A DNA stretch of 29,426 nucleotides, from positions 1-29,426 of the forward strand of contig JAQGAU010000384.1 of NCBI GenBank assembly GCA_034698045.1, given 5' to 3'. The position numbers and the translations under genes were made by a program. Shown here piece by piece: positions 9,723-19,935 of the stretch (the stretch's first letter is position 1; every line of letters begins with the position of its first letter). The DNA comes from Paramacrobiotus richtersi (lineage: Eukaryota > Tardigrada > Eutardigrada > Parachela > Macrobiotidae). The notes beneath the pieces were generated by a model that saw only the letters and a program-made list of their open reading frames with translations, searched no databases and had not been told where the DNA came from.

Positions 9723-11493
9723 TCAGTGTGCGAGATTATCGTGATTATCTTCTAGTACGGACTGTACGGCCGTCTTCGGACGGCGATCCACTTGATCGTC
9801 GCTCATACCGGGTCGCTCACGACCTTCAGTGTACGTAGTTGCCGGAAATCAAAGGATTTATACGGCCGGACAGCCAGTCGACCTACAATGCGGAACTGCA
9901 ATGGAACTACAATGCGGAACTGCAGATACGCCTGTACGAAAGGCATAGATTACCGAGCGAGGAAATACAGTTCCATGTGTTTCCTTGCGAAACACGTACT
10001 GTGTATGCGAGAATTTGCAGGTACAGGTTAGTTCACAATCTCGTTACGCCACTGTGGAGCGATACATATATACTGTGTGCACATTGTTACACTACCCAAT
10101 ATGCAAGTGGCCCTGTAAGCTGCTCTTGGTGACTAATATTGTCTACGCATCATAATTATATAGGCTTACAGTCGTCATCATCAGATCGGAAACCAGTTCT
10201 CCGTCTTCTATATCAAGTTCTTACGTTGTGCGGACTGGTGGAGTTCCAGTTATGTTTAAGATTACCGCAGTCAAAGTCAATTCGTAAGGCATCGCATGTT
10301 TCGGCGTTCGAGGAAAGGTTTAATTAAGGAGCATCGGCAGTCTTCAGTAGAGCACAGCGGATTGCGTTGCAAATCCACTTTCTCGAATCCAGCTAAGGAG
10401 TGGTATTTGCCAACGTGTACATGACTTGAAGTGGAATCTTGGTCAGATTGTTGTTCCGCAAATTCAGGACGAATAGTTTGGGAAAGCGAGCGGAAGAAGC
10501 TATCTGCATGGTGCTGATTGAATTGTTTCCCAAAAACAAGCTCTGTAACGACCAGTAAACATAAATGCCATATGCGAACAGTTTGGACTGTTTAAGCATT
10601 CGTATCGTACGTGGGTAAGTCGCAGCATCTGACTTGTGAATACGAAAAATCATGCTGGAGTGTCATAAACACAATCGTACGCATCCTGTCAACGACTCAA
10701 CATGTCATAGTAAAAATAACAGTCATTAAAATTCATGATAAGGTTCCCGCGTACTTTGCAAACCATAATACGGTTTTGCAGAATACGCAGGAATCAAACG
10801 TACGGGTAAACGAGAGTACCGGGTATTCCCAACCACTCTTACATGCAATAAAGACGCCACGGTATGTAGTAGAGCCAAGTCAAATGTCTTCAGTTTATCC
10901 CCTCTTAACGACAGTTATCCAAGGCGCGCCAGACTGCCCATCTCGCTAAATGCACCGGGCTCTGTTAATTTTAATCCTCCATGAAAAATGCTAAGATAGA
11001 TTAATTGTTCGAAGCCGGTAGACTGGCTTGTAATACAATAAGTCTTCCTTCTGCGATTTCCATGAACTGTAAGGAATGCTTAACATTATCCAGCCACACA
11101 TCAACCATTCCTGCGCCTTCCCCGTCAAAATTAAAATTGCATAACCAAATATTAATCAAATGGGTCTCCGCAGCCAGTGGTTCGGCACGGGAATCCTGTA
11201 CAGAGTATCCGTTAGTAATGCTACATTCGGTCATTCCATTGGATTCGCTTGGCGTAAACTCCAGTGCCCCCAGGTTCAGAGAGTACATGTTGTGCGGTAG
11301 TGCGGAGAAATCACATGAAATCGAGATTGACCCATTCCCTGAGCATTCGCAAAAGTTCATGGTTCCAAAGAAATTGTCGTTGTGTATACAGAATGACTGA
11401 GTACTCTTCGACACGCTTGTATTTCCACCAAAGGTCATAACTATAAGAAGCAATCCTGCGGCCTGCAGCTGTTATCTGCTTATTCGTGTTCAT
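9723..11493 (-). pseudogene. Secreted LRR protein, array copy 4 (decayed pseudogene)
   Basis: Remnant exons align at 11493..10843, 10542..10170 and about 9842..9723. The start MNTNKQI and the CECSGNGS motif survive. There is a frameshift inside the signal peptide, another at about 11010 (SLPA then GFEQL), a stop in the next repeat (near 10920), and a stop plus frameshift where the others read ANTTPTARSK (about 10393). Two further shifts follow in the LRRCT, and its last GTC has become a stop. The acceptor of exon 3 reads CCG instead of CAG (9845-9843), and the tail itself has a stop after a few codons. The exon 1 donor and the GTAAGC donor at 10169..10164 are still intact. The TATA box is mutated to TATAGAA. 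Confidence 0.85.
9883..9924. repeat. 24-bp tandem duplication in intron 2 of LRR copy 4
   Basis: CTACAATGCGGAACTGCA occurs at 9883-9900 and 9907-9924, a 24-bp period, within the decayed intron 2 of pseudogene copy 4. None of the other copies has it. Confidence 0.7.
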
Positions 11494-11564
11494 TGTCCTT
11501 GTAAATTTGTAATAGTTTGGCGAACAAATCCGGTGCAACGAATCGAGCTGCACAGCAAGCGAGA

Positions 11565-11571
11565 TTCTATA
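11565..11571 (-). promoter_or_regulatory. Mutated TATA box, LRR pseudogene copy 4
   Basis: The minus strand reads GCACTATAGAATCTCGC, then TGTGCAGCTCG. It aligns base for base with the TATA boxes of the other copies, with an A-to-G change in the core. Confidence 0.5.
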
Positions 11572-12532
11572 GTGCATAAACGGTGCCAGCTTGTAGTTTT
11601 TACTATGAACGAAAAGAAGGTTTCATACAGTAATTATGTAACTGCATAATTATGTATTTTAACAATGGCAAGCAAGCATGTAGCGACTGCTCGACAGTGT
11701 TACTTTTTTGATAAATCTGGCGCCAGTGTTTTTTCTGACGGATACTCCAAAGACTCTGGTCGAACGTTCTTTGAACTGTCTGTGCATCACCATGCCTGCT
11801 GGGTTCCTACAACGTGACATGACATTTTCTTGTCAACATCTCTTCGGACTGCATCTCTGTGTTAGAATAAGCAATTGTCAGTTAAACTGGTAAATCGTAT
11901 TCTGTGCAGGTAAAACCGCAGGACAAGGTTTTAATATAGAATCACTTCTCAATATACTATGGCTACATAAAACTTAAAAGCCTACATAGTGCACGGTATA
12001 TCGTTTGTTTTCGCATCGCACGCTGTCCTTATGTTATCTCAGCGTACCAGCTTATTGATAAGGAAATCACGGACACCCGGCCGAGTACCGTACGTCCTGT
12101 TGCTGCACCAGCTAGGCAGCTACGTGCGAAGCTAATTAATGTTACTTTCCACTTATATAACTTAGGTATATATTTTTTGTTAAGATCTGCGGCAGTTTCG
12201 CTTTGCGCAGTTTGTCGGCTGCATGATTACTGATTACCTTTGTTCTAGGCTTCTAGCTACTATAACGCGCGTCACTCGTATGTTCACATTATAAGTGTTT
12301 TCCTTTTAGTCTCTGTTATACTTATTATATTGATCTGAACTTTGCCGTGTACTCATTGACCTTTCCACTAACATTTAGTCGTTCATACATAGTCACAGAT
12401 GTTTGTCCATTTTAGAACACACACACTGCAAGCGGCACCGCCCAGATGTTTTCTTACAAGTACGCTGCATATATAACGAGAAACCACCTAAGCAATTAAA
12501 CGAGAGCTCCAGTGACAACTTGTGGGAACTCG
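11572..12532. other. Spacer between LRR copies 4 and 5
   Basis: Contains a degraded upstream block (about 11,640-11,840; minus strand reads RNPAGMVMHRQFKERST), a short relative of the spacer repeat (about 12,160-12,260, TTTTTGTTAAGATCTGCGGCAGTTTCG) and the 3' flank block of copy 5 near 12,355-12,395. No gene seen. Confidence 0.45.
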
Positions 12533-14150
12533 TCATTGCGCGAAATTATCGTAACTATATTTCGGTGCAGTCTTTGAACGAAGATCCGTTCGATCGTTAT
12601 CGACGGCGTGTTCGGGCGAGGAATCCTCAGTGTCACTGAACTGTTTGCCTGAAAACAAAGAGTTTTGTTTTGTTAAGTGGTGATGTCCTAATCCTGTAGA
12701 TCACAGAGCAACGAAGTACAAATTCAACGGTTTCATCACAAAAAACTAATTTGCAGGCGAGCGATAAAAACTGCTCATACAGAATTAATATGGCGAAAAT
12801 CTGGTAGCTCTGTATTATGGCATATTATGCTTACAGTCGCCGTTGGAGAGGAAGCGACCGAATCCCCGTCTCTTATAGCATGTGCCAAGGTTGTTTGGTT
12901 CGGTTGATTCCCATTTATGTCCAACATCGCCACAATCGACGTCCACTCGTAGCCACGTCATTTTCTCTGGGTTTTGCTTAAAGTTGGTCAACGGAATCAA
13001 CGAGGAGCACCGGCAGTCTTCCGTAGGGCACAATGGATTGCGCTGCAGATTCACTCGCACTGGCAGTCGAGCTTTCTGGGTTGTACTGCCATTTGCCCAC
13101 ATGTATACGATTTGCCGTGGAATCTCTCTTAGATTGTTTTCTCGGAGATCCACGTAGGATAGCTTAGGAAGGTGAACGGAAGGTGCCATCTGCATCGTGC
13201 TGATTGAATTGTTTGCAGCAAACAAGGCCTGCAATGTTAACGCCAATTAGTTTTTAAATGCCGTTTACTTGTGACAGACTAAAAGTAATTTGTATAGATG
13301 TACTTCTTTGCATACTACGTAGCACGTCATAATGATTATTGTGCTGGTCGATACATATACGGTAAGAACTATAATTAGTTGTTAACCATATATGTTTTCG
13401 AAAAGTGGTCCCTTTTGCTTTCTTCCTACAGAGGGAGTCAATCTAAACATTGTTCCTATGTTATGTCTATGCATACAGGACGGAAACAATTGCGCTGCTT
13501 ACAGTAAATGTTGGCGCCACGGCCTGTAACACAGCCCAGTCAAATGTCTCCACTTTGTTCCCCATCAACACCAGTATCCCAAAGGTCGGCCGGGTGCCCA
13601 TCTCTCCAAATGCACCGGGTTCGATCAGTTTCAATCCCGTACGCGCGATGGTCAAAACGTATAGTTTCTCAAAACCGGCCAGCATACTAGATTGTAGCGT
13701 CGTCAGCTTCCCCTCTTGGATAACCATATTTCTCAAGGAATGCTTTACATTAGCCAGCCACACATTAACCCTTTCTGGGCCTGCTGTATCAAAGTCAAAA
13801 CTGCAGAACTGAATGTACTTTAAATCTGTCTCGTGAGCTAGTGGAACGGCTTTGGAATCCAGTAGGGAATTTCCGTTGGCGGTGCTACATTTCGCCATTC
13901 CATTGGGATCGTTATACGGCAACTGCAGCGCTCCCACATTCAGAAGGGAGACGTTGTTTGGTAGCGCGGAAAAGTCACATGACGTGGAGATTAATCCATT
14001 TCCGGAGCATTCGCAAAGGATTGAATTATGTACGTAACGGTCGATGTCGCTTTGGCGACAGGATAGCTGAGCATTCTTAACTGCGCCAGTTTCAGCAAAG
14101 GTCACAAAAACTACTGCTACGATGACAACCATCTGCCTGTTTGTGTCCAT
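12533..14150 (-). CDS. Secreted LRR protein, array copy 5 (intact, 3 exons)
   Basis: Exons are 14150..13503, 13228..12835 and 12648..12533 (385 aa), phases 0 and 1. The donor of exon 1 is GTAAGC. Signal peptide MDTNRQMVVIVAVVFVTFAE, then the LRRNT-like cap (CECSGNGLISTSC), LRRs, and LRRCT (RNPLCPTEDCRC ... DCGDV ... GTC). The tail starts KQFSDTEDSSPE and ends YSYDNFAQ. This is the most divergent intact copy: MQMAPSVHLP replaces METTSSVDFP, and ANGSTTQKARL has extra residues before the LRRCT. It is the first gene of the array in transcription order and lies closest to the GPCR gene. Exon 1 also has a shorter Cys spacing before the CEC motif. Confidence 0.85.
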
Positions 14151-14206
14151 TGTTAGGGTATAGCTCTGGCCAATGGGATGGGTTCAAACTGCATAAAAAG
14201 TCCGGC

Positions 14207-14212
14207 TTTATA
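14207..14212 (-). promoter_or_regulatory. TATA box, LRR copy 5
   Basis: The minus strand reads GCACTATAAAGCCGGACTT, then TATGCAGTTTGAACC; about 57 bp upstream of the ATG at 14150. Confidence 0.65.
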
Positions 14213-14239
14213 GTGCAAAAACGTTGTCTTTATAGAGTA

Positions 14240-14520
14240 CATGAACAAATAAAGTTGGTATGTGTTTTGCCTGTGGCGAGCAAACAAGTATAGACCGCAA
14301 AATTGCCGCATCAACTGCTCCACTTGGATACTGTCCTTACTTTTGACTTTTGTAAATATGGTGGCAGTGCTTTCCGAACAGCGATTTCTCGGAAACCTGC
14401 TTGGATAAACCCGCAAAACTGCAATTCATTTGGCACGTTAAAGTTGTAGCCCGAACAGTGTTCTTCGAAGCGTCTGTGAATCACTCTGCCCCGCGGGTTC
14501 CCAAAACGTGGCATGATCGA
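14240..14520 (-). promoter_or_regulatory. Conserved upstream block, LRR copy 5
   Basis: Homologous to the other upstream blocks. It lies inside a 189-codon minus-strand open frame (14880-14311) reading FGNPRGRVIHRRFEEHCS, then GFIQAGFREIAVRK. The frame is the longest of the five versions, but the corresponding frames in copies 1 and 2 are shifted. Confidence 0.5.
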
Positions 14521-15272
14521 GATTCTCGTGCAGCGTACTTCAGCTGCAGTGTACAGAGAAAAACTGTCGGATAAAACAGTAGGAAAAGCACTGTTATTAC
14601 ATATAGAAACAGTTCTCAACCACAGTAATATGTCCACGGTATCGTGTGGTATCAGTTGGTGTGAGAACAAAATACAATCATACAAATTTAGGCAGGTGAC
14701 GGGTAACACTATCCGATCGATTTCGAAAGGCACCCATTGTCCAACATTCTGTGTCCTTGGTACCACACGTGACACGTTGAACTCTGCATATTTATCGCGC
14801 GTACTTACAGGGTCAAATGCGGTAAAACGTGAGATTTTTGCTCTTTTTTGTAAGATCACTTCAAATAGAGAATCTTGCAAAGTAAAACACAGGAGAGACT
14901 ATGTTCTGGAAATGGCAGCGCTGGGTGTCTAACACAGCCATAAATACATTCCTCATCTGAGGTCAGTCATCATAATAAAAGCTTTCGCCATCACAAATGC
15001 GTGATAAAAAAACAAGAAAGTTTAACTAATCGTCCATATATATAAGAGCGTGTGCGCGGTAAAACAGCTGCTCAAAGCGAAAGGATTTCCGTTACGTCGG
15101 AGTAACGAAGTGTTACGTCGGAGTAACGAAGTTGCATGTGGGTGAGGAGCTTTTTCTTACGAAGTATTCAGTTGTGGGTGATCGATCCGCGATGCTTAGC
15201 GTCGCTATAAAGAGAAGAAAAGACATTCATTCAGTTATTTTGTAGCAGAAAGCTCTTAACAATTAACTTCCA
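14521..15272. other. Spacer between GPCR gene and LRR array
   Basis: No gene I would defend. Around 14,868-14,925 there is a short match to 2772-2815 (AGAATCT.GCAAAGTAAA), so array homology reaches at least this far. It also holds the 21-bp direct repeat listed separately. Confidence 0.4.
15091..15131. repeat. 21-bp tandem duplication with inner palindrome
   Basis: GTTACGTCGGAGTAACGAAG occurs twice, separated by one T (15091-15110 and 15112-15131). Each unit contains GTTAC...GTAAC, so the pair can form two small hairpins. It lies about 140 bp beyond the GPCR stop codon. Confidence 0.75.
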
Positions 15273-18200
15273 TCACTCTAGAAACTTAGTACATGATGAC
15301 CTCACGTAAATCAGAACTTTCTTGTTTTCGCAGGTATAACTGATACAGCGTGATAACAATGTCATGTTCTTCGAGCTTCTTTCGCGAAAGTCCAATTTGG
15401 GCAAATAGACATGGCAGAACGCAGTCTGATTAGATCGCAATAATTTATACGTACTTTTGTTTCCCATTGGCTTGCTGGTGTGACAGAAGGCATGTCGCAT
15501 AGCCAATCGGAACCGCGGATTGATCGCATTGTACAAAAACGGATTGATCGCGCAGTTGACGTAGATGAGGGTCTTGGCGAAGAGCAAATACCACATGTCC
15601 AACCAGGGTGACTCCGCTAGAGAATTGTAGATCAACAGGCCGCGGAAGGGTAGCCAGGAAATGGCGAATAGGCTGACGATGACAATCAGCATCCGCATCG
15701 TCTGTAATTTGCAATACACGGACCGGTGAATTCTGCTGTGTAGTCGGCTAATTCATCTAATTACATTATTACAAAATTCAGGGGTAGGCGCTGACGTCTG
15801 TTATTAGTAAAGCAGTTACAACCTCTGACGTTGTACGCGTACTTCAGAAATGTTGTTTTCCCTATTAGTCACCACATTGGTTCCCAAACTTTGGCCTACT
15901 ATATGTTACAAAAGTACGATTGTTTAACGAATCTTGGACAATTTTAAAAGGGTGGCAAAAGCTGTTGCCAGCATCAACAAATTGTAAACCTACTACATTT
16001 TGCCTACGTCAGACCTATCGGTGACCTTTCCGTTGCCCAGCGAAATGACCCGGTTTCAGCACGTAAATGGCTGTTGTTTCCATCAACAGACGGCATTTTC
16101 TGACTATACTGATTTCTGGCTACACTTATTTCGAGATCCAAAAGGACAATGCGCACGAATGGGTATGCGCGTCCAATTGTTCACTGTAACGGATATCCTC
16201 CACGCAACCTCGGGCGGGAAACAAGGCATTCAGCCCGGTCGGTTGGTCATGGAGCTCCTGATTGTGTCTGGGTGGTATTTGTTACCTTGTGATTTTTGTA
16301 ATAAACAGATTAATTACTTCCGACCTGGAGAAATCTGGTTGGGCACTTTATCACGCACGTCGGTTTCCAAGCCTCTTCTGCTTAGATAGACGGGAAAGGC
16401 TTGAGGGTACATATCCAAGCTGAATACGGGGGAAAAGGTTTGTGGACAATCAAAATGCGCTGAATCAGCGAAAAACGTATTGGTCCTTTGTTTCTCGCCC
16501 TGTGTGATCATACTGAAATCTCGCATTAGGAACTTCCGGTGCTAAACGCTCGAGGTCAATACATACACCTACTTGCGACATTTCTGCATGTATTTCAAAT
16601 TTTAACTTGAATTCAGTATCTAATACCATTCTAGATGATGAACGCTTGTAGAGTATCGGAACTGCTTACATAAAGAAGAACAAAAGTTCAAATAATGTTT
16701 GACTGGAATGTCGTAATTTCTTTGTGTTTGCGGTTAGTTAACTTAACGTAATTATCTCCACCATGGAAATGCAGATGTGTAAGGGGTACGAAAGATTTTA
16801 CTTTTTTGCTGTACTGCAGAGTAGCGTCTAGAAACTATTATAGTGTTTCCTTTCACACATATAGTTGCAGCTGAACTAATGCTGCACGAAAAACTATACG
16901 CACCGAACTCTTGGCACTATCCGACGGCCGTTGAAAGCTGGACTTGCTGGCATTCTTAATCAGCTTAAAACTCCCACCCGGCTGCAGATGCCCATCCTTC
17001 AACGGTTGCTGCTCCGTCTCCGCTTGACACCGTGACCTTTGCTTGATCACCCAGGCTATCTTAGCATAACCCCCGACGGCCGTCATCAGCGGTAGCAGAT
17101 AAAACACAACAATATCCGAGACGAAGAGCGCGGCGTAGACTTCTTTACTGACCCGAAAGTCGCAGTGGTAATGCTCCGGATAGGAGGGATCGGACTTGAG
17201 TTCGGTCAGGAACAACCACGGTAGACAGTAGGCGACGACGGCGATCCAACCGGCCAGGATGATCTTCTTTGTCCGCTCGACCGTGCAGAGACGGTGTGCG
17301 AGGAACGGGTGGCACACGGCGATGTAGCGCTCGATGGTGAATGCGAAGATACTGGAGAAACGAAACAAAGGAACGACTTATAATATCATAGCTAGCGGAA
17401 ATGATCATGGCTGCTGCGCCTTTAAACTATCATGAGCTAAGGCTTATAGTTTTCACGTCGCTAAACACTGGAAAATTACACCAGGTCAGCAGAAAATGCA
17501 CGGAGTTTACGCATGACGATTAGGGATGCCTCCGGGCTGTACATAAAAGGTTTTTCAGTAATTTATTAAAATTAGTCTAATAACCTTAGTACATGACATT
17601 GTGATCCACATTACTGACGTCTGCCTAGGTTTCCCATAAGTACTGCTAGCGTGAGCGGTCATAAAGAGTGCTGAAGTGGGTTTGGCTATTTGAGTCTGTT
17701 CGACCGACTAACGGTAAGATTCGGAATAAATGTGCTAATATTTTGAGAAAGAAGCGATATCATAGTATAATACTTGCCCACACGGTTACCTCATGCTGCC
17801 GGCGTTGATACCCAGAAAGTTAAGAAAGACAAACAGTGCACATCCGACGGGTCCGAAGATCCACCGGGCTCCCACATGGTGACACACAATAGCTTCCGGT
17901 ACTGCCGTACTGATCACCACCAGATCGGCAAAGGCCAGGGAAACCTGCCGATTCAGTCAAAACGTTGATTGTTGTTCGTATCCAGTAAGGCAATATACAG
18001 TAATTGTAATGCACAGTTAGTGTATCCTGCAAAAGTTATTAGAAAATGTCTCGAAACAGATATTCTATCATCCCGATGCTATCACCACCACCACCACCGA
18101 CGGCCGCACGTATCACGTTGCATTATTATAACACCCTATCGTATTTCCATTTATTATTGTTTGTTATGCTATTCATATCGGCATTAGAAATAAGTAATTA

Positions 18201-19315
18201 ATCGGCGATCGGACAGTGCGCATTAAATCAACGGCCTGAAGGAATGCTGGTTATTGCTCCTTTTAGTAGTCTTTTTCATATAATATGTTTTATTAATTAG
18301 CTACTTTGATTTACTGTCGCCGGGATGCTTTATTTTCCATACTGGTTGTTTGAACCATACGTTGCAGATTTCTTAATCTACAAAATTAATGGGCTAAAAC
18401 TATAAACAACAGTTAATTTAAAAAACTATAAAATTTGTTTTAGCTAACTCTAAAATTTATTTTTTAAAAACTATAAACAACAGTTATACTAAAAAACTAA
18501 AAAATGTATTTTAACTAACTTGAAAAATATTTTTAAAAAACTATAAACTATAGTTACTACTACGCATCATATAGACAACAGTTATCTTCTTACATTTTTT
18601 AACGGTCTATTTATTCCGCCACAAAACAGAATATTTGCATATTTCAAGTGGTACGTAATATATGGAGCTAGCTAGCATGATCAAATTAAAGGTGCGCTTA
18701 TTAAACGCCATGCGGTAAATAATCACAATTACTCATGACGTATCAGAAGATTTATTTAATTATCCTAATTACGTTAGAAAATCCGTGGTGTTAATCCGTA
18801 ACAGCCTACACATTAATTAATATATTTAGTGAAAGCGGACTGACTTTAGTTGTCTATTCTTGTATTACGTATGATTAGTAAATCTTATTTTCAGCTAAGC
18901 AAATTATGCTAAACGAAAATTAAACCAGTGACAAATTCATCCAATAATAAATATCAATCCACGGTATAACCACCTAATTCACACACACCCATACCCCTCT
19001 GCCGAGTAAATTAATCAATGCTAATGCCCGTAACTTCAACCAGTCAATGCAATATACACCCATAGGGATTTGCCGTATATTACCCTAAAATATACAAGAC
19101 CAAGCAAGCGCGTGCAGTATATACATTACCAGGTATGAATAGGTCGGTGTGTGTAGTGTGCGTTCCTTGTGCGCCACAAAGATAATCGCCAGACAGCCGA
19201 GGATCCCCGTGATTAATATCACCGAGTGAATCAACGTGGCCGTTATCCGGTAGGCCAGGGGGAAATGCAGATCCTCCTCGGCAGTGTCCGAGACGTTGAA
19301 ATGCAAGTCGTCCAT
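15273..19315 (-). CDS. TRH-receptor / EFLGamide-receptor-like GPCR
   Basis: Exons 19315..19130, 17944..17790, 17351..16904 and 15701..15273 join in phase (0, 2, 0) to give 405 aa with seven helices. This is a class A neuropeptide receptor, expected at the plasma membrane and probably coupled through Gq (family knowledge). Seen: glycosylation site NVS at residue 8; TM1-ICL1 with HTPTYSYL; LAFADL (TM2 Asp); Cys before TM3 and a second Cys in EHYHCDF for the usual disulphide; LGINAG...AFTIERYIAVCHP, close to the TRH-receptor TM3 signature, with ERY at 121-123; LLP in TM5; SWLPFR in TM6; NPFLY (316-320) in TM7. The last intron falls at the ICL3/TM6 boundary. Oddity: TM1 has GC where nearly all class A receptors have GN. 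Exon 1 has an in-frame stop upstream, so the ATG at 19315 is the only start in it. Confidence 0.88.
18396..18560. repeat. 70-bp AT-rich tandem repeat in GPCR intron 1
   Basis: AAAACTATAAAC begins units at about 18396, 18467 and 18537, followed in the first two by AACAGTTA and an AACTAA.../AAATTTATTTTT part. About 2.3 copies, inside the 1185-bp first intron. The rest of that intron is AT-rich, with a short CAC microsatellite near 18,085 and no coding signal. Confidence 0.65.
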
Positions 19316-19456
19316 AGATTCTTCGGGGAGGTGTTGTGCGTGACCCGGGGTAATAGGGGACCAGGTGCCGGTCGGAATCACGAGGGTTTAATTAATTGGC
19401 GGCTGAGTTGGTTACCGAGAATTATTCTGAACGACCAACCGGAAGCTGAAAAGGGG

Positions 19457-19462
19457 TTTATA
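19457..19462 (-). promoter_or_regulatory. Probable TATA box of the GPCR gene
   Basis: The minus strand reads TATAAACCCC, with GTTCAGA about 34 nt downstream as a possible initiator. It is about 145 bp upstream of the start codon. Confidence 0.45.
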
Positions 19463-19570
19463 TGCATATGAATAATATTTCGCACGTTTTTAGCTACTCT
19501 GTAATTAGTGTTTCTCGAGATAGTTTTATAAAATTAGCCGATAACAAATTTCAACAAATCTTATTCGAAA

Positions 19571-19935
19571 CTGATTCAGTAAATGGTTTTTTAGATAAAT
19601 AAAACCAGCGCAGTTTTTGAAAAATATGTTATTAATGTTTGTACTGCATCTACTGATTTATTAAATGATTTCCTAAATAGACCAAATCAACGTTGTTTTT
19701 GAAAAATACATATGTTACTGATGATTGTACTGAATCTACTGATTTGATAAATAATTTCTTAAATACACAAAATTAACGAAATATATTATTGAAGAATGTG
19801 CTGATTTAACAAATAATTTCCTACATAACCTAACACAGTTTTTAAACAATATGTTGTGTTGATTTATGAAATGATTTTTTAGATAAATACAATCAACGTA
19901 GTTTCTGAAAAATATGTTATTAAAGGTTTGTGCTG
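19571..19935. repeat. Degenerate 58-86-bp tandem repeat, five units
   Basis: Units start with CTGATTTA/TTGATTTA near 19571, 19653, 19739, 19801 and 19859. They share AAATGATTTCCTAAATA, CAATCAACG.AG.TTTTTGAAAAATATGTTATTAATG and TTTGTACTG. Unit length varies through internal deletions. Confidence 0.65.

Noticed and set aside
14440..14475. GAACAGTGTTC palindrome as a steroid-receptor or heat-shock element
   Set aside because: Spacing does not match either consensus, and the palindrome is broken in copies 1, 2 and 3.
14311..14880. 189-codon minus-strand open frame upstream of LRR copy 5
   Set aside because: It covers the conserved upstream block, but the equivalent frames in copies 1, 2 and 4 are shifted or short, and no signal for translation start or splicing is shared. 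Kept only as an observation.
15702..15732. Receptor exon 4 starting at the GCAG at 15733
   Set aside because: That acceptor needs a phase-2 donor, and none with consensus exists at the end of exon 3. TTACAG at 15702 matches the phase-0 GTGCGT donor.
16000..16389. 129-aa plus-strand frame in the receptor's third intron
   Set aside because: It is antisense to the GPCR gene, has no recognisable motif and lies wholly inside an intron.
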